Source: Kiloniellaceae bacterium
GTDB taxonomy: Bacteria > Pseudomonadota > Alphaproteobacteria > Kiloniellales > Kiloniellaceae
Assembly (NCBI GenBank): GCA_021776195.1
Contig: JAJFGK010000165.1
Coordinates: 1-48,433, forward strand
Reading direction: 5' to 3'
DNA: 48,433 nt
Positions 25,265 through 34,247 of this stretch are shown in pieces (positions within the stretch are counted from its first letter, which is position 1; the number at the start of each line of letters is the position of its first letter). Position numbers and translations under genes: made by a program. Under the pieces are notes generated by a model. It made no database searches. It worked only from the letters and a program-made list of their open reading frames with translations, and was not told the origin of the DNA.

Positions 25265-26992
25265 TCAGTGGCTCTCGCGCGGGATGGGGGCGCCCGAGGC
25301 GCCGACCAGGAAGTCGAGATCGCAGCCGCTGTCGGCCTGCATGACGTGGTCGTGGTAGAGCTTGGCATAGCCGCGGTCCGGTCCGGCCGGGGCCTGCCAG
25401 GCTTCTCCGCGGCGCGCCAGTTCCTCGTCGGAGACCTCCAGATGAAGGCGCCCGCCGGCGACGTCGAGCTCGATCATGTCGCCGTTCTGGACCAGGGCCA
25501 GCGGCCCGCCGGCGGCCGCTTCCGGCGCCGTGTGCAGCACCACCGTGCCGTAGGCCGTGCCGCTCATGCGGGCATCGCTGATCCGCACCATGTCGGTGAT
25601 GCCTTCCTTTAGCAGCTTGGCCGGCAGGGCCATGTTGCCGACCTCGGAAAAGCCCGGGTAGCCCTTGGGACCGCAGCACTTGAGCACCATGACCGAGGCC
25701 GCGTCGATCTCCAGGTTGGGGTCGTCGACCCGGGCCTTGTAGTCGTCGATGTCCTCGAAGACCACGGCGCGGCCACGATGCTGCATCAACTCGGGCGTCG
25801 CCGCCGACGGCTTCAACACGGCGCCGTCCGGCGCGAGGTTGCCGCGCAGCACGCGGATGCCGCCCTGGGGCTTGAAAGGCGCGGCAAAGGGGGTGATGAC
25901 GGTTTCGTTGTAACAGGTGGCGTCTCGCACATTATCCCAGATCGACTGGCCGCTGACGGTCAGCGCGTCCTTGTGCAGCAACCCCTGGTCGCCCAGCGCC
26001 TTCAGGACCACCGGCAGGCCGCCGGCGTAATAGAAATCCTCCATCAGGTACTTGCCCGAGGGCATCAGGTTGACCACGCAAGGCACCTCGCGGCCCAGGC
26101 TGTCCCAGTCGTCGAGGTTCAGCTCGACCCCGAGCCGGCCGGCCAGCGCCATCAGGTGGACCACCGCGTTGGTCGATCCGCCGATCGCGCCGTTCGTCCG
26201 TACCGCGTTCTCGAAGGCCTGACGGGTCAGGACGCGGGACATGGACAGGCCCTCGTGGACCATCTCGACGATGCGCCGGCCGGCCATGTGGGCCAGCACG
26301 TTGCGCCGCGAGTCGGCCGCCGGAATGGCGGCGTTGGTCGGCAGGCCGATGCCCAGCGCCTCCACCATGGAGGCCATGGTGGAGGCCGTGCCCATGGTCA
26401 TGCAGTGGCCCTTGCTGCGCGACATGCAGGATTCGGCGTCCATGAAGTCGGCCATGGACATCTCGCCGGCCTTGACCATGGCATCGAAGCGCCAGACGTC
26501 GGTGCCCGAGCCGATCTCCTCGCCGCGCCAGCGCCCGTTCAGCATCGGTCCGCCGGAGACCGCGATGGCCGGCAGGTCGCAAGAGGCCGCGCCCATGAGC
26601 AGGGCCGGGGTGGTCTTGTCGCAGCCGACCAGCAGGATCACGCCGTCGATCGGGTTGGCGCGGATCGATTCCTCGACGTCCATGGAGACCAGGTTGCGGA
26701 ACATCATGGTGGTCGGGCGCATCAGGGTCTCGCCCAGGGACATGACGGGAAACTCCAGCGGGAAGCCGCCCATTTCGTAGACGCCGCGCTTGACCCGCTC
26801 GGCCAACTCGCGGAAGTGCGCGTTGCAGGGCGTCAGCTCGGACCAGGTGTTGCAGATGCCAATCACCGGCCGGCCGTCGAAGAGGTGATGGGGCAGGCCC
26901 TGGTTCTTCATCCAGCTGCGATGGTTGAAGCCGTCCTTGCTGGCGCCGCCGAACCATTCGCTGCTGCGCCGCTTCTTGTCGTCCTGGGTCAT
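25265..26992 (-). CDS. IlvD/Edd family sugar-acid dehydratase
   Basis: A 575-residue dehydratase of the IlvD/Edd family, closest in my judgement to L-arabinonate/D-xylonate dehydratases. C56 (LTPCN), C124 (VGCDKTTPA) and C197 (KGHCMTMGTAST) are the three cysteines expected to hold a [2Fe-2S] cluster. Their spacing equals that I recall for the Rhizobium L-arabinonate enzyme (59, 127, 200). The metal-binding and Ser base regions (ARMSGTAYGTVVLH) are present. It converts an aldonate into a 2-keto-3-deoxy acid. The start overlaps the denD stop by 4 bases (ATGA), so the two are translationally coupled. Classical IlvD function in branched-chain synthesis is less likely from sequence style and context. 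Confidence 0.88.
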   Translation of the reverse strand: MTQDDKKRRSSEWFGGASKDGFNHRSWMKNQGLPHHLFDGRPVIGICNTWSELTPCNAHFRELAERVKRGVYEMGGFPLEFPVMSLGETLMRPTTMMFRNLVSMDVEESIRANPIDGVILLVGCDKTTPALLMGAASCDLPAIAVSGGPMLNGRWRGEEIGSGTDVWRFDAMVKAGEMSMADFMDAESCMSRSKGHCMTMGTASTMASMVEALGIGLPTNAAIPAADSRRNVLAHMAGRRIVEMVHEGLSMSRVLTRQAFENAVRTNGAIGGSTNAVVHLMALAGRLGVELNLDDWDSLGREVPCVVNLMPSGKYLMEDFYYAGGLPVVLKALGDQGLLHKDALTVSGQSIWDNVRDATCYNETVITPFAAPFKPQGGIRVLRGNLAPDGAVLKPSAATPELMQHRGRAVVFEDIDDYKARVDDPNLEIDAASVMVLKCCGPKGYPGFSEVGNMALPAKLLKEGITDMVRISDARMSGTAYGTVVLHTAPEAAAGGPLALVQNGDMIELDVAGGRLHLEVSDEELARRGEAWQAPAGPDRGYAKLYHDHVMQADSGCDLDFLVGASGAPIPRESH

Positions 26993-27990
26993 GCTGTCCT
27001 CGCTTCGACGTCGACATAGTCTTGGATGTAGTAGGCCACGATCTCGTCCAGGCTGGCCTCGCGCGGCAGGCCCAGGGCGTCGGCGCGGGCGTGACTGGCG
27101 TCCGACGGCCAGCCGGCGACGATGGCCTCGATAAAGGGGTCCGGCGCGACCGAGATCTTGCCCAAGGGCCGGTCGCCGGCGACCCGTTGCAACGCGTCGA
27201 TCATGTCCTGCACCGAGACCGTCAGACTCGGCAGGCTGACCGCCCGGTCGTCGCCCAGAGCCGCGCCGGGGAGCTCGTGGAGCGCGATGAAGCCCTCGAC
27301 GATGGCGCGGTAGCCGAGCAGCGGCATGATCGTCTCCGGCTTCACCGGCAGGGCGAAGTCCTCGCCGTTCAGGGGCTCGCGAAAGACCCCGCTGACGAAT
27401 GAAGAAGCCGCGGCGTTGGGCTTGCCGGGACGGATGATGACGGTCGGCAGGCGCGCCGAGCGGCCGTCGATGAAGCCCTTGCGCGTGTAGTCGTTGGTCA
27501 GCAGCTCACAGATCGTCTTGGTGATGCCGTAGGTCGTTTGCGGGGTCTGCTTGGCCTCATCGCCGACCACCGGCACCATGGCCTGGCCGCCGAAAACCGC
27601 GATCGAGCTGGCAAAGACCAGGCGCGGGGTCCCGTTGCGCGCGCGCAGGGCCTCCAGCACATGACGGCCGCCGTCGAGGTTGACCCGCATCGCGAGGTCG
27701 AAATCCTTCTCGCCGCCGCCGCTGACCACCGAGGCCAGATGAAAGACCGCGATATCGTCGCGGTCGATCAGGCCAAAGACCCTGTCGCGGTCCGAGATGT
27801 CGCCGGCCTCGATCTTGACCCGCTCGTCCAGGCCCTCCGGCCGTTCGGCGGGCAGGGCCTGGTCGAACAGCAAAATTTCGTCGATCGCCGCCGGCTGACC
27901 GTCCGGCCCGGTCAGCCCGTTGCGCGCCAGGATCGACCGCGCCAGGCGCAGGCCGATGAAGCCGGTGCCCCCCGTGATCACAACCTTCAT
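26989..27990 (-). CDS. denD: NAD-dependent epimerase/dehydratase family protein, D-erythronate dehydrogenase-like
   Basis: A 333-residue extended-SDR protein. The NAD motif GGTGFIG is at 7-13, the catalytic S is in VFASSIAVFGG and the YGITK motif supplies Tyr and Lys. The segments PTVIIRPGKPNAAASSFVSGVFREPL and MPLLGYRAIVEGF match what is known of D-erythronate dehydrogenase (DenD). DenD oxidises the C2 hydroxyl of a four-carbon sugar acid to a 2-keto acid. The rest of that pathway (isomerase, kinase, decarboxylase) is absent here, so the natural substrate may differ. It is coupled by an ATGA overlap to the dehydratase and follows the kinase/phospho-lyase gene by 31 bases. Confidence 0.8.
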   Translation of the reverse strand: MKVVITGGTGFIGLRLARSILARNGLTGPDGQPAAIDEILLFDQALPAERPEGLDERVKIEAGDISDRDRVFGLIDRDDIAVFHLASVVSGGGEKDFDLAMRVNLDGGRHVLEALRARNGTPRLVFASSIAVFGGQAMVPVVGDEAKQTPQTTYGITKTICELLTNDYTRKGFIDGRSARLPTVIIRPGKPNAAASSFVSGVFREPLNGEDFALPVKPETIMPLLGYRAIVEGFIALHELPGAALGDDRAVSLPSLTVSVQDMIDALQRVAGDRPLGKISVAPDPFIEAIVAGWPSDASHARADALGLPREASLDEIVAYYIQDYVDVEARTA

Positions 27991-28021
27991 GTTGCTTTTC
28001 CCTATCTGGTCCCGGCGCAGG

Positions 28022-30364
28022 TTACTGTGCCGCGAGCGCCTGATCCAGGGCCTTCAAGAGTAGCTCGGCGTGCGCCTCTTGGAACACCAGGGGCGGGCGG
28101 ATCTTGATGACGTTGCCGGCGGTTCCCTCGGTGCCGGTCATGATGCCCTCGCGCACCAGGGCCTCGACCAGAGCCTTGGTCTTGGCGACGGCGGGCTGCT
28201 TGGTCGCACGGTCCTCGACGAACTCGATGGCAACCAGAAGGCCCTGACCGCGGACGTCGCCGATCAAGCTGTGGCGCTGTGCCAGATCCTTGAGCCGATC
28301 CTTCACATAAGCGCCGACCCGCGCCGCGTTGGCCTGCAGATCCTCGCGTTCGATCACATCGAGCACGGCCATGCCCGCGGCGCAGCTCACCGGGTTGCCG
28401 CCGACCGAGCTGAAGAGGCCGCTGCCGGCCTTGAAGGCCTCGAAGATCGCGCGGCTGGTGACCACGGCGCTGAGCGGCATACCGTTGCCCATGGGTTTGC
28501 CCAGGGTGACGATGTCGGGGATCACGCCCTCGGCCTGGAAGCGCCAGAAGTGGGTTCCGGTGCGCGCGAAGCCGATCTGCACCTCGTCGGCGATGCAAAG
28601 CCCGCCCGCCTGACGAACCCGCGCGAAGGCGGCCTCCAGGTAGCCGGCCGGCAGGTCGAGCACGCCGGAGCTGGTCAGGGCCGTGTCGAGGATGAAACCC
28701 GCCGTGCCGAGACCGGCCTCGGCCAGCGAGGCAATGGCCTGGTCGAGGGATAGGAGGGCCGCCGCGGCGACTTCGGCCTCGCTCGCCCCCGTGGGCGCGT
28801 GATAGCGGTGCGGCGGTTTGACGGGGCGGGCCCAGTCGGGTCCCGGAGATCTCTCGGTCCACTCGATTGGCGAGAAGCCGAAGACCGCCTCGGTCACCCC
28901 GTGATAGGCGTCGTCGATGGCCAGGGCGCCGGTCTTGCCGGTCGCCGCCCGGGCCAGCCGCCAGGCGAAATCATTGGCCTCGCTGCCCGAGGAAAAGAAG
29001 ACGCAAAGGTCCAGGGGATCGGGCATCAGCGCCGTCAGCCGCTCGGCGTAGGCGCTCAGGTTGCGGTAGAGATAGCGCGTGTTGGTGTTGAGCGCCGCCA
29101 CCTGGCGGGCCACCGCGTTGGCCACATGGGGGTGGGCGTGGCCGACCTGGGGCACGTTGTTGTAGCAGTCGAGATAGGCCCGGCCGGCCTGGTCGTAGAG
29201 CCAGACCCCGGCGCCGCGCACCAGATGCAGCGGCTGGTCGTAGAAGAGGGCGTGGCCGGCGCCATAGGACTGGCCGCGCTGGTTCAGCAGAGCGGCCCGC
29301 GCGGACTCCGGATCGATGCCGGGGCGGCTCACCTCGGGCAGCCGGCAGACCTCGCGCAGATAGTCCCGGGCCTCTCGCCGATCGATCGCGAGCAGCCGCT
29401 CCAGCGCGTGCCAGGTCGGTTCTTCATAGGCCAGGAGGTAATTGTCCCGGTCGGCCGAATGGGTCTTGCGCCAGGCGCAGATCACCGCGTTGTTGGCGTG
29501 GCGCAGGGCGACCAGATCGAACAGCAGGTCGACCTCCTGGCTCTCCAGGGGCAGGACCGCGTCATAGCCGGCCAGGAGCTGGCCGATGGCCTCCAGCGGG
29601 GCTTCTTCCGCGGTCGTGGTGTCGGCCGCGGTCACGGCGAGCTCGACGATCAGGGGATCGAAAACGATGTCGCCGAAATCGATGATGCCGGCGACCTTCT
29701 CGGGGTCATCCGGGCGCACCAGGGCGTTGACCGCGGTCACGTCGTTGTGGATCACCTGGGCGCGCAGGCCGGCCAGCCGGGGTCGTATGTCCTTTTCATA
29801 GCGCTGGAAGATCTCGGTCGCCAGCGGACGCCGGTGCGACTCGACGACGCGCTCCACCTCGCCGGCGAGGGTTGCGGCCTGGCCGACGCGCCAGACGATG
29901 TCCTGGTCCGCCGCCGCATGGAAAAAGCCGCGCAGGCCCAGGTCGAGCCGGGCCACCGCGCCGCCCAGGGAACGGCGCAATGCCGGGGTCGGCGGGGCGG
30001 TTTCCAGCAGGTCGCCCTCGACGAAGCTGACCAGGCGGATCATGTGCTCCTGTCCCGCCGCGCTCTCGAGGCGGGCCCAGGCTTCGCCGCCCGTGGTTCG
30101 CACGACTTCCGGCAAGGCCAGGTCGAGATTGCGACTGGACAGATGATCGAGCGCCGCGGTCTGTAGCGCGATGGCCGCCGGGGCTTCCTCGGCGTTGCAG
30201 ATCTTGAAGATGAAGCGCCGGCCATCGGTGCCGTCGACCCGGTGGTTCTGGTCGCGGTCGCTGTAGAGCGGGGTCAGGTCGCCTTCGATGCCAAAGTGGC
30301 GCAATAGGCAGGCCGCGGCCTCCTCGGCGGTCAGCTTCGGTGGATTGCTGTCGAGGTACTTCAT
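28022..30364 (-). CDS. Fusion of an aminoglycoside-phosphotransferase-fold kinase and a class III phospho-lyase
   Basis: A 780-residue bifunctional protein. The N-terminal part (1 to about 340) is an APH-fold small-molecule kinase: K54 in FIFKIC, catalytic HND at 206-208 and the metal motif DFGD at 229-232. The C-terminal part (about 355-780) is a class III PLP enzyme: PLP-orienting D593 in ADEVQIGFARTG and Schiff-base K623 in LGKPMGNG. The segment NNVPQVGHAHPHV at 402-414 is the hallmark of phospho-lyases such as ethanolamine-phosphate and 5-phosphohydroxylysine phospho-lyase. It probably phosphorylates an amino alcohol or hydroxy-amino acid and then eliminates phosphate and ammonia to give an aldehyde. 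The start ATG overlaps the previous stop (ATGA). An upstream in-frame extension lies inside the methyltransferase gene and is rejected. Confidence 0.88.
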   Translation of the reverse strand: MKYLDSNPPKLTAEEAAACLLRHFGIEGDLTPLYSDRDQNHRVDGTDGRRFIFKICNAEEAPAAIALQTAALDHLSSRNLDLALPEVVRTTGGEAWARLESAAGQEHMIRLVSFVEGDLLETAPPTPALRRSLGGAVARLDLGLRGFFHAAADQDIVWRVGQAATLAGEVERVVESHRRPLATEIFQRYEKDIRPRLAGLRAQVIHNDVTAVNALVRPDDPEKVAGIIDFGDIVFDPLIVELAVTAADTTTAEEAPLEAIGQLLAGYDAVLPLESQEVDLLFDLVALRHANNAVICAWRKTHSADRDNYLLAYEEPTWHALERLLAIDRREARDYLREVCRLPEVSRPGIDPESARAALLNQRGQSYGAGHALFYDQPLHLVRGAGVWLYDQAGRAYLDCYNNVPQVGHAHPHVANAVARQVAALNTNTRYLYRNLSAYAERLTALMPDPLDLCVFFSSGSEANDFAWRLARAATGKTGALAIDDAYHGVTEAVFGFSPIEWTERSPGPDWARPVKPPHRYHAPTGASEAEVAAAALLSLDQAIASLAEAGLGTAGFILDTALTSSGVLDLPAGYLEAAFARVRQAGGLCIADEVQIGFARTGTHFWRFQAEGVIPDIVTLGKPMGNGMPLSAVVTSRAIFEAFKAGSGLFSSVGGNPVSCAAGMAVLDVIEREDLQANAARVGAYVKDRLKDLAQRHSLIGDVRGQGLLVAIEFVEDRATKQPAVAKTKALVEALVREGIMTGTEGTAGNVIKIRPPLVFQEAHAELLLKALDQALAAQ

Positions 30365-32103
30365 GGCCGGCCGGGCAGGCCGCGCCGGCCCCGGAAGCGG
30401 TTGATCGCGCGCTGCAGCTCGTCGCGCCGCTTGGAGACGATCATCTCCAGCACCTGATCCTGCTTTTCCATCAGCGTCTCCCGGTAGCGCAGTTCCAGGT
30501 CCAGGCTCAACGCCTCGGCGATGGAGGCCAGCGCCTCGGCGTAGGCGTGACGCCTCATATGAATGTAGACCATGTTGAGGCGCGCCAGCACGTCGCCGGA
30601 ATTCAAGGCCATGGCGCTTTGATAGGCGGTCTCGGCCTTGTCGAGATCCTCCAGCGCGAAGAAGCAGTCGCCCAAGAGGTTCCACAGCTTCGGCGACACG
30701 CTGTTCAGCTTGAGGCCCTCCATGGCCAGCTCCAGGGCGGCGTCATGATCCTTGCAATTGTAGAGCAGAAATCCGGCCGCCTCCTCGAGCAGCATCCAGT
30801 TGGTCGGCTGCAGCGCGATGGCCTCCTGGAACTTCCAGCGGGCGGCTTCGATCTCCTTGTTCTCCAGGTGGGCGCGGGCCTCGTTGGCTGGCGCCGCGAG
30901 CCGGTCCCAGCCCTCCTTGCCGAACTGGTCCTTGAAGGCTTCGGTCAGGGCCTCGTCGGGTTGCCGGGCGATCAGCCGGCTGAACAGGCTCTCCGGGTCG
31001 GTCTCCGGGCCGACCACGGTCATGGCCGGATCGCGCGCGAAGTGTTGGCAGAGCGCGAAGAGGTTGACCGGACAGGCGACCGACTCGCCGAAATGCTGAA
31101 ACTCGAAGACGTCCTTGCGGGTGCCATCGCCGGTGTAGCCATAGTCGCTCACCAGGAGGAATCCGCCGGGGCGGATCAGCTCGAAGGCCTCGGCGACGCA
31201 GCGCAGGGCGCCATAGCTGTGCAGGTAGATCAGAGCTTCGTCGGCCGGCTCGTCGGGGATCGCCTCGGCGAAGGCCAGCGCCTCGCGGGTCACCGGCTGA
31301 TAGCGGGAGTCGACCACGCAGGCGCGGTGCAGATGCAACAGGTCGCCCAGCGTCTCAGGATCGTCGTTCAACAGCCGTTCGCGCAGCTCATCGGGCGTCA
31401 GCTTGCTGTAGAGCGAAAGATCGGCGTCCGGGTCGATGACCGTGCGGTGCTGCAGCTCCCACAGGTTCTGGCCGTGGCGGGCGAGTATCGTGAAGGGCAG
31501 GGCGTCCAACAGATAATTGGCGAAGACCGCCTGGTAGCCGCCACGGCCCGGCAGTTCGACTCCAGGCGCCGTCAGTTCCGCCAGCGGTTCCGCGGCGTTG
31601 CAGCGAACCAGACTGACATGGTCCCGGTGGTCCGCGAGCACGGCGCAGCTTTCGATCTCGTCCAGCATGCGTTGGGTGCCGTCGCTCGCGACGTAGCGGG
31701 TGCGGTCGTAGAAATCGGGCGCGAGCGCCTTCAGACGGTCGAGGAAGAGCTTGGCGAAGAGCCCGGAGCCGGCGCCCAGTTCGAGCAGATGCACCGTCTC
31801 GCCGAGCTCGCCCTTGTCGGCCGCCGCCCGCAGGCCGGCCAAGGTGGTCTCGGCGGCCTTGGCGGCGAGGCGGCCATCGCTGGTGATGCCATAGGGCACG
31901 TCGCCGCCGAAAAAGGCCTCGATCCCCTGGTGCTGCCAATAGGCACGTGCCAGGCGCAGGTCGAGGCTGTCCCAGATCGGCCGGAAATCCTCCAGGACGA
32001 AGGCCTCGCCGCGCGGCTTGGTGATGATCTGACCGACCCGCTCGAGGTCGAAAGGACCCTCGAAACGTCCGCGGTCGTCATCGCCCCCCTCGGGTCTGCC
32101 CAT
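30361..32103 (-). CDS. SAM-dependent methyltransferase with C-terminal TPR repeats
   Basis: A 580-residue cytoplasmic protein. The N-terminal two-thirds has a class I methyltransferase fold with motif I LELGAGSGLFAKLF at 107-120, an acidic SDG in motif II (YVASDGTQR) and the FANYLLDALPF segment after it. The C-terminal 170 residues are helical repeats of the TPR type (WNLLGDCFFALEDLDKAE and ARLNMVYIHMRRHAYAEALA). The TPR part suggests a protein substrate or partner. It is coupled by ATGA to the kinase/phospho-lyase gene and follows the leuB-like gene by 43 bases. The ATG at 32103 is preferred over the adjacent GTG at 32106 for spacing to AAAGGGGG. The substrate is unknown. Confidence 0.8.
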   Translation of the reverse strand: MGRPEGGDDDRGRFEGPFDLERVGQIITKPRGEAFVLEDFRPIWDSLDLRLARAYWQHQGIEAFFGGDVPYGITSDGRLAAKAAETTLAGLRAAADKGELGETVHLLELGAGSGLFAKLFLDRLKALAPDFYDRTRYVASDGTQRMLDEIESCAVLADHRDHVSLVRCNAAEPLAELTAPGVELPGRGGYQAVFANYLLDALPFTILARHGQNLWELQHRTVIDPDADLSLYSKLTPDELRERLLNDDPETLGDLLHLHRACVVDSRYQPVTREALAFAEAIPDEPADEALIYLHSYGALRCVAEAFELIRPGGFLLVSDYGYTGDGTRKDVFEFQHFGESVACPVNLFALCQHFARDPAMTVVGPETDPESLFSRLIARQPDEALTEAFKDQFGKEGWDRLAAPANEARAHLENKEIEAARWKFQEAIALQPTNWMLLEEAAGFLLYNCKDHDAALELAMEGLKLNSVSPKLWNLLGDCFFALEDLDKAETAYQSAMALNSGDVLARLNMVYIHMRRHAYAEALASIAEALSLDLELRYRETLMEKQDQVLEMIVSKRRDELQRAINRFRGRRGLPGRP

Positions 32104-32146
32104 CACTGCCCCCTTTCGTCCTGAACGTTTACCGCCGTTGTGCCTG

Positions 32147-33265
32147 TCATGCCGCCGTGGCCCGGCGATCGAGCGCCGCCAGGACGGCGTCGGTCATGTC
32201 CCGCGAACTGGCCCGGCCGCCCAGGTCCCGGGTCCGGGTGCCGCCCTCCAGGGCACGCCCGACGGCGGCCTCCAGCGCCTTGGCCTCGGCTGGCGCGCCC
32301 AGGCTGTAGCGCAGCATCAGGGCGAAGGAAAGGATCGCGCCGAGCGGGTTGGCGATGCCCCGGCCGGCGATGTCGGGCGCGCTGCCGTGGACCGGCTCGT
32401 AGAGCGCCGGTTGGGCACGCCCGCCGCCCAGCCCGGAGAAGCAGGCCGAGGGCAGGAGGCCGAGCGACCCGGCGATCGCGGCGCCGAGATCCGAGAGGAT
32501 GTCGCCGAAGAGGTTGTCCGCCAGAATGACATCGAAGGCCCGCGGATCGCGCATCATCTGATAGGCCGCGTTGTCGGTGTAGAGGTGGGTCAGGGCGATA
32601 TCGGGGTAGTCGCGGGCGCCGACCCGGGTGACCACGCGGCGCCAAAGGACCCCGGCCTCCATCACGTTGGACTTGTCCACCGAGGTCACTCGTCCGCGCC
32701 GTCCGCGGGCCAGCTCGAAGCCGACCCGGGCGATGCGCTCGATTTCGCCGGTGCTGTAGGCGCCGGTGTCGAATCCGCGCTCGGAGCCGTCCGCCAGGCG
32801 CTCGATGCCGCGTGGCTCGCCGAACAGGACCCCGCCGCAGAGCTCGCGCAGAACGATGATATCGACGCCGGCGACGACTTCGGGCTTCAGGGTGACGCAG
32901 TCGGCCAGGGCCGGATAGGCGCGCAAGGGCCGCGGATTGGCATAGAGGTCGAGCGCCTGGCGCAGGCGCATCAGGCCGTCCTTGTCGCTCGGGCTGCCGG
33001 CGATCTCCAGGACGTCCCAGCGCGGCCCGCCGACCGCGCCCACCAGCACCGCGTCGGCGGCGCGCGCCTTGGCCACCGTCTCGTCGCGGCAGAAGGTCCC
33101 GTGGCGGTCGTAGCAGGCGCCGCCCAACAGATCCTCCTCGAAACTGAAGGCCAGGCCGCGATGGGCCGCGAACCAGTCGATGACCCGCCGGGTCTCGGAC
33201 AGAACCTCGACGCCGATGCCGTCGCCGGGCAGCAGCAGCAGGTGAAAGGGGCGGCTCTGGGTCAT
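32147..33265 (-). CDS. leuB: 3-isopropylmalate dehydrogenase family protein (LeuB-like)
   Basis: A 372-residue beta-decarboxylating dehydrogenase. It has LPGDGIG at the N-terminus, DAVLVGAVGGPRWD, the substrate-loop LRQALDLYANPRPLRAYP, RELCGGVLFGEPRG, the catalytic VTSVDKSNVME Lys and DNLFGDILSDLGA metal Asp, and the NAD signature GSAPDIAGRGIANPLG. This pattern is that of LeuB, which forms 2-ketoisocaproate in leucine synthesis. One oddity is Cys in place of Thr in the usual RELTGG. No leuC or leuD is nearby, and the downstream genes look catabolic, so it may be a paralogue acting on another 2-alkylmalate-like substrate. Confidence 0.85.
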   Translation of the reverse strand: MTQSRPFHLLLLPGDGIGVEVLSETRRVIDWFAAHRGLAFSFEEDLLGGACYDRHGTFCRDETVAKARAADAVLVGAVGGPRWDVLEIAGSPSDKDGLMRLRQALDLYANPRPLRAYPALADCVTLKPEVVAGVDIIVLRELCGGVLFGEPRGIERLADGSERGFDTGAYSTGEIERIARVGFELARGRRGRVTSVDKSNVMEAGVLWRRVVTRVGARDYPDIALTHLYTDNAAYQMMRDPRAFDVILADNLFGDILSDLGAAIAGSLGLLPSACFSGLGGGRAQPALYEPVHGSAPDIAGRGIANPLGAILSFALMLRYSLGAPAEAKALEAAVGRALEGGTRTRDLGGRASSRDMTDAVLAALDRRATAA

Positions 33266-33349
33266 GGCGATGGCGGGACCGGTCAGGTGCGAAGTGGCTG
33301 GATCAGGCGCGCCGCCATGACAGCCCGCGGCGATTGGAAAGGCAAGAGT

Positions 33350-34120
33350 CTACCCATCGACCTCGGGATTGATCGGCGAGCCGGCGGTCAGCGCGCCGTC
33401 GAGGGTGAAGAGCTGGCCCGAGGCGAAGGCGGCCTCGTCGGAGGCGAGCCAGGACGCCAGGGCGGCGATATCGCTGGGCTCGCCCAGGCGGCCGACCGGG
33501 TGGCGGGCGACCGCCTTGGCCTCGGCGCCGGAAGGATCCCCGGCCATCTGGAAGGCCGACACCGTCATTTCCGTCTTGATCCAGCCCGGGCAGATGGCGT
33601 TGCAGCGAACGCCATCGCGGCCGTGATCGACGGCGACCGCGCGGGTGAAGCCGTGGACCCAGGCCTTCGAGGCGCTGTAGAGCGCCATGCCGTGATCGGC
33701 GACGGTCCCGGCAATCGAGCCGATATTGACGATCGCGCCGCCGCGCCCGCGCATCTGGCGGACCGCCGCGCGGCTGCAGAGGAAGACGCCCTGGATGTTG
33801 ACGCCGTTCAGGGTCGCGAAGTCCTGGTCCGAGGAGTCGGCCAGGGTCTTTTCGATCTGGATGCCGGCGTTGTTCACCAGGATATCGCAGCCGCCCCCTT
33901 CGGCGGCGGCGGCGAAAAGCGCCGCGACCGATGCCCCGTCCGAGACGTCGGTGGACTGCCAGGAAAATCGTCCCTCGGCCGCCTCGGCCAACCCTTCGGG
34001 CTCTCGGCGGCTGGCGCCGATGACCCGGGCGCCATCCGCCAGGAAGCGCTGGGCGATGGCCCAACCGATGCCGCTGCTGGCGCCGGTGACGATCGCGATC
34101 TTGCCGTCGAGCTTGCCCAT
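33350..34120 (-). CDS. Short-chain dehydrogenase/reductase
   Basis: A 256-residue classical SDR. The cofactor motif TGASSGIG is at 12-19, NNAG at 83-86, and the catalytic residues are S135 and Y148xxxK152. The ASRRE segment after the second strand, with basic residues, points to NADP(H). The Pro-Gly motif CPGWIKTEM and a C-terminal GQLFTLDGAL are usual. The ATG at 34120 is preferred because GGGAGGATT lies upstream; the frame extends further but without a better start. It is first in a six-gene minus-strand run and is divergent, by 127 bases, from a TauD-type dioxygenase. The substrate is unknown. Confidence 0.88.
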   Translation of the reverse strand: MGKLDGKIAIVTGASSGIGWAIAQRFLADGARVIGASRREPEGLAEAAEGRFSWQSTDVSDGASVAALFAAAAEGGGCDILVNNAGIQIEKTLADSSDQDFATLNGVNIQGVFLCSRAAVRQMRGRGGAIVNIGSIAGTVADHGMALYSASKAWVHGFTRAVAVDHGRDGVRCNAICPGWIKTEMTVSAFQMAGDPSGAEAKAVARHPVGRLGEPSDIAALASWLASDEAAFASGQLFTLDGALTAGSPINPEVDG

Positions 34121-34247
34121 GGCGAATCCTCCCTCTTTGGCCGTTACTCTGTCGCCCTCGCCGCCGCCGGGCAAGAGTGCCCTGGGGCCGGCCTCTTGAC
34201 CTCGCGCCTTCATCTGGGACTAGAATGCTGGTCGAAAGGGGGAACCC

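Noticed and set aside
30365..30685. N-terminal extension of the kinase/phospho-lyase frame
   Set aside because: It lies inside the methyltransferase gene, and the ATG at 30364 forms a standard ATGA overlap.
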